A stretch of DNA of 30,578 nucleotides from contig CAZIVP010000029.1 in the NCBI GenBank assembly GCA_964542915.1, forward strand, positions 1 to 30,578, given 5' to 3'. The notes below the pieces were generated by a model, which was given only the letters and a program-made list of their open reading frames with translations, was not told the DNA's origin and did no database searches. Positions 8,123-16,090 of this stretch are shown one piece after another. The DNA comes from CAZIVP01 sp964542915. GTDB taxonomy: Bacteria > Calditrichota > Calditrichia > Calditrichales > Calditrichaceae. The translations under genes were made by a program, and so were the position numbers. The number at the start of each line of letters is the position of its first letter. Position 1 is the first letter of the stretch.

Positions 8123-9313
8123 CTATTCGAGGATTGATGCGGCAACAACGTTTGCGACGCAGCTTCTGAGAGAAATGACGCTGCCATTATCATCGGGATG
8201 AACGCGATTGGTCAACAGAATGACGGCCAGGTCGTATCGCGGATCAATTACCAGCGAAGTACCGGTGTAGCCGGTATGGCCGTATGCCTTATCGCTGAGC
8301 AGATCCCCTTGGTTGGAGCTGTAAGCCGAATAGAGGTCCCACCCCAGACCCCGTCCGAACGATTCGAATCCCCGTGGAATGCTGGTCATGGCTTTTACAC
8401 TCAACGGGCTCAAAATCCGGGTTCCCTTATAAATGCCGTTGTTGAGCATCATCTGGGCGAAAACGGCCAGATCACGGGCTGTGGAGAACAGTCCCGCATT
8501 GCCGGAGATACAATTCATCATGACGCGCGCCAGAGGATCGTGAACCTTGCCAATGAGGAGTTCATCCTTGAGCTGTTCCGTCGGCGCGCAGCGGACATGA
8601 TATTGGTCTTCAGGTTCGTAAAAGGTGTCTTCCATTCCGAGCGGAGAAAAAATATTATCCCGGGAAAAGGTTTTCAGACTTTTACCTGAGACTTTTTCTA
8701 CTATGTTTTGTAAGGTTATAAAGTTAAGACAGCTGTATTTGAAAAAGGTGCCTGGCGCATGGTGTCGTTCGCAGGTGCTGATGTAATCCAATACAGCATC
8801 GGGATTGGGCTTTCCGTGTTCACTTTTTAGTTGATCCACAGGTGCGTAAGGCGGCAAACCAGATGTGTGCGTTAATAGATGCAATAACCGAATGGTTTCT
8901 GTCTTATCTTGCGATTTCCAATGCTTAAAATCAGGAATAAATTTCGAAACGCTGTCCAGTAGTCGAATGTTACCTTGTTCCACCAGCATCATAACAGAAG
9001 TAGCTGTTGCGACCGGTTTTGTAACGGATGCCAAATCGAAAATCGTTTCGAAGGTCATAGGCTGCTTTTCAGGTTCTAATTGCTTATAGCCGTAAGTTTT
9101 TTGATAAGCAATGCGGCCTTCGCGCATAACCAGCAATACCGCCCCGGGCGTCTGTTCATTCTCGATTGCTTGTTCGAGAATGGTATCCACGCGACTTAAC
9201 CGGGTTTTATCCAGACCCACTTCTGCCGGACTGACTTTTGTAAGCTCCTGGGCATCAGATGTTGAAACGCTAAGGATGCATAATAGGGATAATAGAATAA
9301 ACACTTGTTTCAT
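8123..9313 (-). CDS. Exported serine hydrolase, beta-lactamase/penicillin-binding-protein-like esterase family
   Basis: The 396-residue protein opens with a signal peptide (MKQVFILLSLLCILSVSTSDA, cleavage near residue 21), so it is exported. It then shows the class C beta-lactamase/EstB fold motifs: catalytic Ser96-x-x-Lys99 in ASVTKPVATAT, the Tyr motif at Tyr193 in KYSCLNF, and the third motif HTG in YGHTGYTGTSL. The Tyr motif reads YSC where true AmpC enzymes have YxN and many family esterases have YSD or YSN. HLLTHTSGLPPY and NNGIYKGTRILSP are typical of periplasmic family members that act on peptidoglycan peptides or esters. Function beyond serine hydrolase cannot be set; antibiotic resistance is not implied. 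GGAG sits about 8 bases before the ATG. A perfect 15-bp palindrome lies about 125 bases upstream. Confidence 0.9.
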   Translation of the reverse strand: MKQVFILLSLLCILSVSTSDAQELTKVSPAEVGLDKTRLSRVDTILEQAIENEQTPGAVLLVMREGRIAYQKTYGYKQLEPEKQPMTFETIFDLASVTKPVATATSVMMLVEQGNIRLLDSVSKFIPDFKHWKSQDKTETIRLLHLLTHTSGLPPYAPVDQLKSEHGKPNPDAVLDYISTCERHHAPGTFFKYSCLNFITLQNIVEKVSGKSLKTFSRDNIFSPLGMEDTFYEPEDQYHVRCAPTEQLKDELLIGKVHDPLARVMMNCISGNAGLFSTARDLAVFAQMMLNNGIYKGTRILSPLSVKAMTSIPRGFESFGRGLGWDLYSAYSSNQGDLLSDKAYGHTGYTGTSLVIDPRYDLAVILLTNRVHPDDNGSVISLRSCVANVVAASILE

Positions 9314-9435
9314 CTCTGATTCTCCGCTCGTTTAAATGTCTTTATTATTCTAAGAAAAATACAATAAAACGCAAAATAAGCAATTCTATAATTGCCGGTT
9401 TATTGAAAATGTACCAACGTAAAGCCGAAGCAAGG

Positions 9436-9450
9436 ATGTTTCCGAAACAT
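9436..9450. promoter_or_regulatory. 15-bp perfect palindrome upstream of the serine hydrolase gene (possible operator)
   Basis: The arms ATGTTTC and GAAACAT flank a central C. It lies in the 249-bp gap between the saccharopine-dehydrogenase-like gene and the start of the serine hydrolase gene, about 125 bases upstream of the latter. Symmetry alone supports an operator; no known consensus is matched. Confidence 0.3.
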
Positions 9451-9463
9451 TTCACGTTTTACA

Positions 9464-9486
9464 TTGAAAAACGATTACCTTTTCAA
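9464..9486. terminator. Inverted repeat downstream of the saccharopine-dehydrogenase-like gene, weak terminator candidate
   Basis: Arms TTGAAAA and TTTTCAA (7 bp each) enclose a 9-base loop, 77 to 99 bases beyond the stop of the minus-strand gene ending at 9563. There is no strong U-tract, so intrinsic termination here is only possible. Confidence 0.25.
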
Positions 9487-9562
9487 AAATCGGCCACCGT
9501 GTTTATCGCATATCTGTAATAAAATACCCATCTTATCGGTACTTTACTTGATGAGGAATCCT

Positions 9563-10909
9563 CTATAACGCCTTAACCCGTTCCTGGAATGTAAAGCCGT
9601 GTTCGGCCAGTTCGGCCAGCACCGGCTGAAAAATAGCCGGGTGCGTTGGAATATGGCAGCCGCTCAGTGGCAATTGATCGTTCAATACCAGTTTGGCAAT
9701 CAAGGCGGCGGGCAATCCCACGGCTTTTGCCATGGAAGTAAAGCCGGATTTCTCGCCATAATGGACCATGGTCGATACGATCTGCTCATGCCGTTTGTTT
9801 TCGTCGGGATAGACGACCTGCATTTTATGCTGTAAAATGACCATATCGTGCGCATCCGGCGTCAGTTTGAGTTTTTCCGTTAAAAGATGCGTCATCACTT
9901 CGGCGGAGGTTTCCACATCGATATTGATAACTTCTTTGGAAAAAAGCCCAAGCCAACGCATGCGTTCGATAATCTGACCGGTTGGATTGATATGCAGAAA
10001 ACTGGCTACACGTTGTTCCAGGTTGCCGATCCCGCCGTTGGAAGGAAGAAACATTTCGGTGAGTTCGGCATAGGTGCGTTCCTTTAAATTGGGAATCCGT
10101 AAGGTTTCATTGGGCAATCCAAGGCGGACAATATGGTGCCAGGTTTCCGACCAACCCGGATAACGAATGGTACCGCGAATGACTGTATCGGCGTTGTCGA
10201 ATCCGTACTGTTGCTGATATGAAAGCGAATCCCGGTTGGGATAGGCCTCCATATCCCCGATACCGGGTACGTTAAGCGACCAGGTGTGTTGGAAGACGTT
10301 GTGATACGGCATAATTTTAATGTTACCGTTTTCCAGATACTGTGCGCCGTTTTCACCCGCCATTACGACATTGCGTGGATTCCAGCTGATCACGTATTTT
10401 AAGGGGTTATTGATCGTATCCGGAGCCGGTAAACCGCCGCCGTAAGATTCAAAACGCTTGACAATCCCGCCTTTATGCTGAATACGTTTTACCATGTCGG
10501 CGGCAGACATATGGTCGATGCCGGGATCGAGTCCGATTTCCGTCAGAACGAGTACGCCTTTGCGGATGGCGTCTTTTTCAAGATCGCGAATACGTCGATC
10601 CTGATAAGAAACGGATATCATGTGGACGCTGTGGCGGACACATGAAAGCGCCACAAGGTGTTGAAATCGTGGTGCCAGCATGTTAACAACCACATTCGCC
10701 CGTGCAATCTGGGCAGAACGCATATCCAGATCATTTACATCAAATTCGATGGCCTCTCCGCGGGAATGATAGCCCACCGATTGGCGCGCGGTTTCGAGGT
10801 TGCGATCGGCCACGGTTACAAACCAATCGTAAGTTTCAGCGTTTTCGAGTAAAAAGTGAATTAAATAGGGTGCGCTCTGCCCGGCCCCTAAAACCAAAAT
10901 GCGTTTCAT
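9563..10909 (-). CDS. Saccharopine dehydrogenase/reductase family protein
   Basis: The 448-residue protein starts with an NAD(P)-binding Rossmann motif (MKRILVLGAGQSAPYLI) and continues through the saccharopine-reductase signature LTEIGLDPGIDHMSAADM, followed by FESYGGGLPAPDTINNPLKY, which is characteristic of LYS9-type enzymes. Length is right for the single-domain bacterial family. Known members interconvert saccharopine, glutamate and 2-aminoadipate semialdehyde using NADP(H) in the cytosol; in bacteria they act in lysine breakdown, alpha-aminoadipate-type lysine metabolism or related polyamine steps. No other lysine genes are present, so direction and substrate are unresolved. CGGAG lies about 8 bases before the ATG. 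It is flanked on both sides by gaps over 240 bases and appears to be a single-gene transcript. Confidence 0.9.
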   Translation of the reverse strand: MKRILVLGAGQSAPYLIHFLLENAETYDWFVTVADRNLETARQSVGYHSRGEAIEFDVNDLDMRSAQIARANVVVNMLAPRFQHLVALSCVRHSVHMISVSYQDRRIRDLEKDAIRKGVLVLTEIGLDPGIDHMSAADMVKRIQHKGGIVKRFESYGGGLPAPDTINNPLKYVISWNPRNVVMAGENGAQYLENGNIKIMPYHNVFQHTWSLNVPGIGDMEAYPNRDSLSYQQQYGFDNADTVIRGTIRYPGWSETWHHIVRLGLPNETLRIPNLKERTYAELTEMFLPSNGGIGNLEQRVASFLHINPTGQIIERMRWLGLFSKEVINIDVETSAEVMTHLLTEKLKLTPDAHDMVILQHKMQVVYPDENKRHEQIVSTMVHYGEKSGFTSMAKAVGLPAALIAKLVLNDQLPLSGCHIPTHPAIFQPVLAELAEHGFTFQERVKAL

Positions 10910-11230
10910 CTTGTATCTCCGTGCGTTTTAGTTAAATTGATGTGAATCCTTTCTCGAAATAAATAAACGGAGAATCTAAGACAAATTTGCTGATAAAAAA
11001 AGTTAAATTAAGGCTGGTTTAAAGCGTAATTCCACAATGAATATAGGTTTTAAACAGGGCAAATAAGCGGCCAGGCGGGCACAGATCATGGTAAAAAATG
11101 AAGGCGGGGCGCGTAAGGTAAAGATAAAGGCGCAAGCTTTTTCGGAGCCTGTTTTCGTTTTGTAAAAATCCTCGGTTCGAACGCTGTTGTCAGTGAGGCG
11201 TTAATTCATTACGACAATCAATAACAGGGC
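10910..11230. other. Intergenic stretch without a recognisable gene
   Basis: This 321-base gap separates two minus-strand genes. It should hold the promoter of the saccharopine-dehydrogenase-like gene and the 3' end of the oxidoreductase transcript. I see no convincing ORF, terminator hairpin or RNA gene in it. Confidence 0.6.
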
Positions 11231-12214
11231 TCAGGACTGCGTATGCGTTTTTTCCCACTGTTCCCGGATGTTGTCCATGGTTTGCATTATCTTAAGGGTG
11301 TCTCCGAGCGGCATGATGTTACTCTCGGTTTTGCCTTTTTTAATGCAAGCGATAACCTCTTCCGCCTCGTAATTAAAGCCGTTGCCCTCCATTTCGGCGT
11401 GAATGTATTGATCTTTTTCACCCACGATGGACAGTGTAATACCTTTTGGCCGAAACAAGGGTTCAAAAATGCGAATACGACCGCGTTCTCCGAGGATCAC
11501 CGCTTCTCCGGAAGTATGGGGCCGTATGGAAGTAAACAGGTTTGCCATCGCTCCGTTATCATAGCCCAGGATGATGCCTGTTTGTTCATCGATACCTTTT
11601 GGGTCCAGTTGGGCCATACTGGTAATTTGCTGCGGTCGCCCCAAAAACCAGTGTGCAAGTGATACCAAATAAACGCCGATATCCAGCAAAGCGCCGCCGC
11701 CCAGGCTGGGATCAAATAAGCGGGACTTATGATTCGGTTCCGCTTTAAATCCCAAATTGGCGTCGATAATATGCACATTGCCGATGACGCCGTTATCGAT
11801 GAGTTCTTTTACTTTAAGCATTACCGGTAGAAATCGCGTCCACATAGCTTCCATCAAGAACAGATTATATTGCTGCGCCGTATCAATGACCTCTTTGGCT
11901 TCCCGAGCGTTGAGGGTAAAAGGCTTTTCGCATAGCACATGTTTTTCGCTTTCGAGGGCTAACAAACAGTTGGCTTTGTGCAGACTATGGGGCGTGGCCA
12001 CATAGATGATGTCAACCTCGTTATCTTTCACCAGGTCCTCATAACTATTGTAGAATCGGGGCACATTATACAATTTGGCAAATTCTCGGGCGCTGGCTTC
12101 GGAGCGTGAACCAACCGCATGAAGAGACGCTCCCTGCACATGGCGGAGTCCTTCCGCAAATTTACGGGCGATATATCCGGTGGCCATGATCCCCCATTGG
12201 AGTGGTCGAGACAT
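11231..12214 (-). CDS. Gfo/Idh/MocA family oxidoreductase
   Basis: I start at the ATG at 12214, preceded by AAAAGGA at good spacing; a longer frame reaching 12253 adds 13 residues (through KKDTN) ahead of the Rossmann fold and lacks such a site. The protein is 327 residues. It begins with a nucleotide-binding fold (WGIMATGYIARKF), has the family signature CEKPFTLN with the Lys that contacts cofactor and substrate, and in the C-terminal half GGGALLDIGVYLVSLAHWFLG, typical of the dimeric dihydrodiol dehydrogenase/glucose-fructose oxidoreductase branch. Known members oxidise or reduce sugars, inositols or aromatic dihydrodiols with NAD(P). No signal peptide is present, so it is cytosolic. The substrate cannot be told. 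It is divergent from the AhpD-like selenoprotein gene across 241 bases. Confidence 0.92.
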   Translation of the reverse strand: MSRPLQWGIMATGYIARKFAEGLRHVQGASLHAVGSRSEASAREFAKLYNVPRFYNSYEDLVKDNEVDIIYVATPHSLHKANCLLALESEKHVLCEKPFTLNAREAKEVIDTAQQYNLFLMEAMWTRFLPVMLKVKELIDNGVIGNVHIIDANLGFKAEPNHKSRLFDPSLGGGALLDIGVYLVSLAHWFLGRPQQITSMAQLDPKGIDEQTGIILGYDNGAMANLFTSIRPHTSGEAVILGERGRIRIFEPLFRPKGITLSIVGEKDQYIHAEMEGNGFNYEAEEVIACIKKGKTESNIMPLGDTLKIMQTMDNIREQWEKTHTQS

Positions 12215-12407
12215 GTTCGTATCCTTTTTTATGTTTTGTTGAAATATGCGCAATGACGATTATAGAATAAATATGAAATAATTCACAGGCAAGCTCCAAT
12301 TTAAGTTTACATTAAAGGATAGGTCTGTAAGTTCTTTTTCGACGACCATGCCAGTCTGTATGAGGGTTTGCAACCTAATGACTTGTGCGTAGATGTTCAT
12401 TTGCTTA

Positions 12408-12431
12408 CTTTCGAAAGCTTTATGCTAAAGC
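12408..12431. promoter_or_regulatory. Two overlapping palindromes upstream of the AhpD-like selenoprotein gene
   Basis: CTTTCGAAAG (12408-12417) is a perfect 10-bp palindrome. It shares its last base with GCTTTA-TGC-TAAAGC (12417-12431), a 6+3+6 palindrome. Both lie 25 to 48 bases before the ATG, where a promoter-proximal operator would sit. No named regulator motif is matched. Confidence 0.35.
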
Positions 12432-12455
12432 GGACAACAAGGAGAGAGAGGCGCC

Positions 12456-13004
12456 ATGGCATTTATTAATTATATAGCGAATGAACAGATTCCGCTAGAA
12501 CATCGGGTTCCGGACCAGGATCATATACTGCGTATTCATGGTATCCACAGCAAAATCATGAAGCAGCATTATGAATGGTTTGTAGAAATGATGTTCAAAA
12601 AAGGCCCTTTGAGCCGCAAGCAACGCGAAATGATTGCCGTGATAGTATCGGTCGAAAATAAATGCCATTACTGAATTGAGCACCACGGGGCGGGACTCCG
12701 CAGAGTGTTAAAATACAAGGGCGTCGAAACGGATAAACGAGACAAATTTTTACGCGCCCTTATGGAAGATTACACCAAGGCTTCTTTAAATGACGCCGAT
12801 CGGAAAATGTTGGACTATGCGGTAAAATTAACGCATACGCCTGCCGAAATAACGCAGGATGATATTGAGCGATTAAAGGCGGCGTGCTTCAGCGAGCGCG
12901 CCATTCATGATATCTGTGTTATTGCCTCGTATTTTAATTTCGTTAACAGGCTGGCCGATGGTTTGGGCGTTGAGCTGGAAGCTCGGTTTAATGATAACGG
13001 TTGA
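12456..13004 (+). CDS. AhpD-like/CMD-family peroxidase-related selenoprotein (in-frame UGA read as selenocysteine)
   Basis: One reading frame runs from the ATG at 12456 (AAGGAG about 14 bases upstream) to the TGA at 13002, 182 residues, broken only by a TGA at codon 73. Both sides match the carboxymuconolactone-decarboxylase/AhpD 'peroxidase-related' family: GPLSRKQREMIAVIVSVENK before it, then IEHHGAGLRRV and the C-terminal IASYFNFVNRLADGLGVELE after it. The family active site is E-x11-C-x2-C-x3-H; here it reads Glu58, Cys70, UGA73, His77, so the UGA falls exactly on the second redox Cys. The position matching mycobacterial AhpD His132 is Tyr72. A SECIS-like hairpin follows 6 bases after the UGA. 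Such proteins reduce peroxides or partner thiols. A caller that stops at UGA would report two pieces, 12456-12674 and a false GTG start at 12705. A nonsense mutation is the alternative but is less likely. Confidence 0.88.
12672..12674 (+). other. Putative selenocysteine (UGA) codon 73 of the AhpD-like gene
   Basis: The TGA sits in NKCHY-U-IEHHG, where relatives have NxCxYCxxHH. The frame is open for 108 further codons with full family similarity, and the gene also ends on TGA, so recoding would have to depend on context. Confidence 0.82.
12681..12707 (+). promoter_or_regulatory. Bacterial SECIS-like stem-loop just downstream of the UGA
   Basis: An inner GC helix GCGG/CCGC (12690-12693 with 12698-12701) closes a four-base loop GACT; an outer CAC/GTG helix (12681-12683 with 12705-12707) is separated from it by an asymmetric internal loop. 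The apical loop begins 20 bases after the UGA and its first base is G. Both facts fit the usual bacterial SECIS model (loop 16-37 bases downstream, G among the first two loop bases). The Escherichia coli-type GU in the loop is not present, so the fold needs a covariation check. Confidence 0.65.
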
Positions 13005-13456
13005 GAAACGCCATTGATGTTTGTCATGGTATTAATCCATTTCAATCAAGACGAGAATGCCAATACCATCCGAAATGTTAAATCCAAATGTATTTATTCT
13101 TCACGAACGCCACCGAACAGCCCGTCTTCCGTCTAAAAAATGCTACAATATCCAATATGAATATCCTCCTTTTGAAGTTTTAGCGCTGCCACATATATTT
13201 CATTATTCGGTAAACAGCCCTCGATAGTCAGGCTTCTGTTTTAAATAAGCCGGCCATTTACACGTTCATTTTCTTGGAGACCTTATTTGAATTTGGTTTT
13301 CAACGTTTCCTAAAAAAAGATAGTGTATAGACATCTTGTAAAATTGCAACTGTTTCCCTTCAGATTTCTGACTTATCGTAACAATTTATCCGAGCGCGCG
13401 TATTTATTTTTATATGTAGAAGGGGTTTTTGTTGTGATTAAAAAATATTCAAATAT
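13005..13456. other. A/T-rich intergenic stretch, no gene seen
   Basis: These 452 bases between the selenoprotein gene and the hydrolase remnant have frequent stops in all frames and T-rich runs. I see no RNA gene or clear terminator. Next to two gene remnants, it may be decayed coding sequence. Confidence 0.5.
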
Positions 13457-13740
13457 ATGGCGTTTTTAGTAAGTTTCCTTCTTATTCTTTTTGTGTCGCT
13501 TTCTTTCGTGCCGAATTAATCACCCATAAAAACAATCCAATGGCGCAATAATACCCGATACTGGAAAATGTCCGGGGGGTATACCATTGATTACAGCGTC
13601 ATAAAATCCGGTTCGAGGCGGAAGGATAAAGCGCCGATTGTGTTCTTACATGGCGGCCCCGGCGGATACATTTATTCTTCAACCATCGAAACAATGGGGG
13701 CGATTTTGCAGGTTCGGCCGGATTTACTTCTTTTGGGAGG
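13457..13740 (+). pseudogene. 5' remnant of an alpha/beta hydrolase (proline-iminopeptidase-like), with in-frame stop and lost 3' end
   Basis: From the ATG at 13457 the frame encodes a hydrophobic leader (MAFLVSFLLILFVSLSFVPN), then a TAA at 13517-13519, and then, still in the same frame, RYWKMSGGYTIDYSVIKSG and PIVFLHGGPGGYIYSS. The latter is the oxyanion-hole HGGPG region at the start of proline-iminopeptidase-like alpha/beta hydrolases. After about ETMGAIL the similarity stops: no catalytic Ser, Asp or His region follows and the frame ends at 13792. Around 13.74 kb the sequence changes to the 3' part of a different gene in another frame. An intact protein would have roughly 300 residues or more. 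The in-frame stop plus truncation make this a pseudogene. The exact 3' boundary is uncertain by tens of bases. Confidence 0.7.
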
Positions 13741-13746
13741 CGATGG

Positions 13747-14550
13747 GTGCTTTTTATGCGCGGCCGATATATCGGCAGTGATTTTAACGTAAACGAGGTG
13801 GGCTTTGTGCCCTGGCGGGGCACCGCAGAATTTGTGGGCCTGGGCGCTCCACGATGGTATTTTAACGAAGGATATATTAAACAAATTCTGATTTACACCG
13901 GACCAATCGTGGACTTTGAGAAGGTCGATCAATTTACCGATTACGGCGCGTTATTCGGTTACAACATGCAGTTCCGAAATAACTGGGGATTTGAAATCAA
14001 TCTGGCCGCCGCGGATTCCAAAGATGAAGGCGAGCGCTTTACCTCGTACGACATAAATTTGTCCTCATGGTATAACATTTCACCCAAATGGAACGGCGGT
14101 TTTTACGGAGGGTTCTCCCGTACCTATAACTTCGGCCGCGACTTCCTGGCGTTTTATTCATGGTGGTCGGCTGAAATCGACTGGCAGGTCGCCAATACTC
14201 TTGAAATCGGAACGGAGATGAGCGTCTTTATTGAGGGCAATCCCAACGGAGAGATAGAAGATATAACCGATAACGCACGACCATTTTTCTCGGCAACGCC
14301 CGTTAACAATCTCAATTTACGTCTGTACATTGATAATGTATTTGTACGGTCCGAAGATCAATTGACCCGCTTTGTATCAGGCTTTCTGTTTTCCTACAAT
14401 TTTGCACCGAAAAGCTGGCTTTATTTTGCGTTGAATGAGGTGCGCGACCGTAGCGCTCGTTATGACGCCAGCGGACGATTGTTACCGGAAACAATGTACA
14501 TTGTGGACCGCGTGGGTGTCTTCAAAATAAAATATTTGTATAACTTTTAG
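13747..14550 (+). pseudogene. 3' remnant of a DUF5916-type outer-membrane beta-barrel protein
   Basis: The frame opens with a GTG at 13747 and encodes 267 residues, but no signal peptide or N-terminal domain is present. The content matches the C-terminal barrel of DUF5916 proteins: SDFNVNEVGFVPW, FVGLGAPRWYFNEGYI, alternating aromatic strands (WNGGFYGGFSRTYNFGRDF), and the closing FSYNFAPKSWLYFALNE, ending on an aromatic Phe as outer-membrane barrels do. Full-length family members are several hundred residues longer and begin with a signal peptide and a carbohydrate-binding-like domain. The missing 5' part and the abrupt junction with a hydrolase remnant point to a deletion or recombination scar. 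A short expressed barrel cannot be excluded, but without a signal peptide it could not be exported. Confidence 0.7.
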
Positions 14551-14649
14551 TATTCCGGTCTTTATCTGTTTAATTTTAACGCAATCGGACGATAAATGGA
14601 GATGAGATATTTACATTGTCTGTCAGCGTAATAAAAATTGGGATGCAAT

Positions 14650-15444
14650 ATGCAATTGAATCGTATACCGCTGCATGTGGTCCATGCATTCACCGATAAG
14701 CGGTTCTCTGGTAACCCGGCTGCGGCTTGTCCGTTAAACGATTGGCCGGACGATGAACTTTTGCAGGCCATTGCCGCGGAGAACAATCTTTCGGAGACGG
14801 CTTTTTTTGTGAATGAAGGTGAATATTACCGCCTCCGCTGGTTTACCCCTCGCGTTGAAGTAAATTTGTGTGGTCATGCCACGCTGGCATCGGCCCATGT
14901 AATATTTAACGATCCAGAGGTTGAACAGGATACAGTTGTATTTGAAATGCGGAGCGGACGTTTGACCGTTCGCAGAGAAAGCGATCTGATGATACTCGAT
15001 TTTCCAGCCCACAAACCCGTGAGGGTAATGTCAACGGACAGGCTCATAAAAAGTCTGGGTCAAAAGCCGCATACCATTATGGCAGGGGGCGAGTTTTATT
15101 TAACCGTATTTGATGATGAGGCGACGGTGGCTAACCTTAAACCGGATTTCAAACTCATGGAAACCCTGGATAAGGGTGTCATTGCTACAGCAAAAGGTTC
15201 GGCGCAGTTGGATTTTGTTTCACGCTGTTTCGTGCCGAATGTAGGCATTCCGGAAGATCCGGTAACGGGTTCCGCTCATTGTGCGCTGGTCCCGTATTGG
15301 TCGGAAAAGCTTACCAAAAAGAAGTTCCATGCCAGGCAAATTTCAAAACGGGGCGGCGATTTATTTTGTAAATATGAAGAAAATCGGGTGCATATTGGGG
15401 GAAAAGCGGTCACATACAGCACAGGACACATTTTGCTCGATTAA
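14650..15444 (+). CDS. PhzF family isomerase/epimerase
   Basis: I start at the ATG at 14650, giving 264 residues; a TTG at 14638 would add four residues with no benefit, and GGGA upstream suits the ATG. The protein has the duplicated PhzF fold motifs: FTDKRFSGNPAAAC near the N-terminus, the catalytic Glu in NNLSETAFF, FTPRVEVNLCGHATLASAH, and in the second half FVPNVGIPEDPVTGSAHCAL. PhzF itself isomerises trans-2,3-dihydro-3-hydroxyanthranilate in phenazine synthesis, but most family members are standalone enzymes of unknown substrate. No phenazine genes are near, so only the family is claimed. The protein is cytosolic with no signal sequence. It lies 99 bases after the DUF5916 remnant and 130 bases before a zinc-ribbon gene. 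Confidence 0.9.
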   Translation: MQLNRIPLHVVHAFTDKRFSGNPAAACPLNDWPDDELLQAIAAENNLSETAFFVNEGEYYRLRWFTPRVEVNLCGHATLASAHVIFNDPEVEQDTVVFEMRSGRLTVRRESDLMILDFPAHKPVRVMSTDRLIKSLGQKPHTIMAGGEFYLTVFDDEATVANLKPDFKLMETLDKGVIATAKGSAQLDFVSRCFVPNVGIPEDPVTGSAHCALVPYWSEKLTKKKFHARQISKRGGDLFCKYEENRVHIGGKAVTYSTGHILLD

Positions 15445-15574
15445 GCGGGTACGGAATTTGTTTGCATAGTATCGAAGAACGAGTTGAATACGTTCGCATT
15501 TTCTTCCTGTGATAAAAATTTTCCAGGCAAAAAGATAGAATTTGATTTAATATGGATGACGAAAGGAAACAACA

Positions 15575-16033
15575 ATGACCAACAGAGAAAAAGTACAGGT
15601 GGAATTTTCCGTACCCTCTCAATCCTTACACATTCGCCATGCTTATTGTCCGAACGGACATTCCCTCGTTGATAAGAATGTTAAAATTCATGGCTATCCT
15701 TCATTGAAAGTTACCGTCCGTTTCGGTGACCTAAAAGGGACTCTTTTTCTGGACCCGGTTTACGGAAGTTTTGATCATGATGATCGAGATTTACCGTTGC
15801 CCATGGGCAAAGTGGTAAGGCTATACTGCCCGCAGTGTGACACCGATTTGACTGATGCCGATGAACGCTGTCATGTCTGTTCTTCGCCCATGTTTCTATT
15901 CCATTTGCCAAAAGGAGGTGTAATTGAGGGTTGTCTTAAAAAGGGATGTTTTTATCACAAATTGACGATTGTTGATAGCGAGGAACAGATTTCGCGATTG
16001 TTCAAAGACAGTACACTGGAATCCTATTTATAA
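15575..16033 (+). CDS. Zinc-ribbon protein of unknown function
   Basis: The 152-residue protein is soluble and has clustered metal ligands: Cys25 with His29 (YCPNGH), Cys85-x2-Cys88 (YCPQC), Cys99-x2-Cys102 (CHVC) and Cys120/Cys125 (GCLKKGC). The central CPQC...CHVC pair makes a classic zinc ribbon. The first half is beta-rich and contains FGDLKGTLFLDPVYG. I do not recognise a named family. AAAGGA precedes the ATG at a slightly long spacing. The gene ends convergently with the outer-membrane-type protein gene on the other strand, with a small hairpin and T-run between them. A regulatory or protein-binding role is possible but not shown. Confidence 0.75.
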   Translation: MTNREKVQVEFSVPSQSLHIRHAYCPNGHSLVDKNVKIHGYPSLKVTVRFGDLKGTLFLDPVYGSFDHDDRDLPLPMGKVVRLYCPQCDTDLTDADERCHVCSSPMFLFHLPKGGVIEGCLKKGCFYHKLTIVDSEEQISRLFKDSTLESYL

Positions 16034-16067
16034 CGGCTTTCACATGTCAAACCGTTACGCACATGGT

Positions 16068-16090
16068 CAGTGTTCATTCGCACTGTTTTT
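16068..16090 (+). terminator. Weak intrinsic terminator after the zinc-ribbon gene
   Basis: CAGTGT and GCACTG (16068-16073 and 16080-16085, one G-T pair) enclose a six-base loop and are followed by five T's. It lies 35 bases after the plus-strand stop, and its T-run touches the stop codon of the convergent gene. Confidence 0.5.

Noticed and set aside
12705..13004. A separate 99-residue gene starting at GTG 12705
   Set aside because: It is the in-frame continuation of the AhpD-like gene after the UGA. The GTG has no ribosome binding site and lies in the 3' arm of the SECIS-like hairpin; the fragment would lack the active site.
14650..15444. Phenazine biosynthesis cluster based on the PhzF-like gene
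   Set aside because: PhzF relatives are widespread as single genes and no other phz gene is present.
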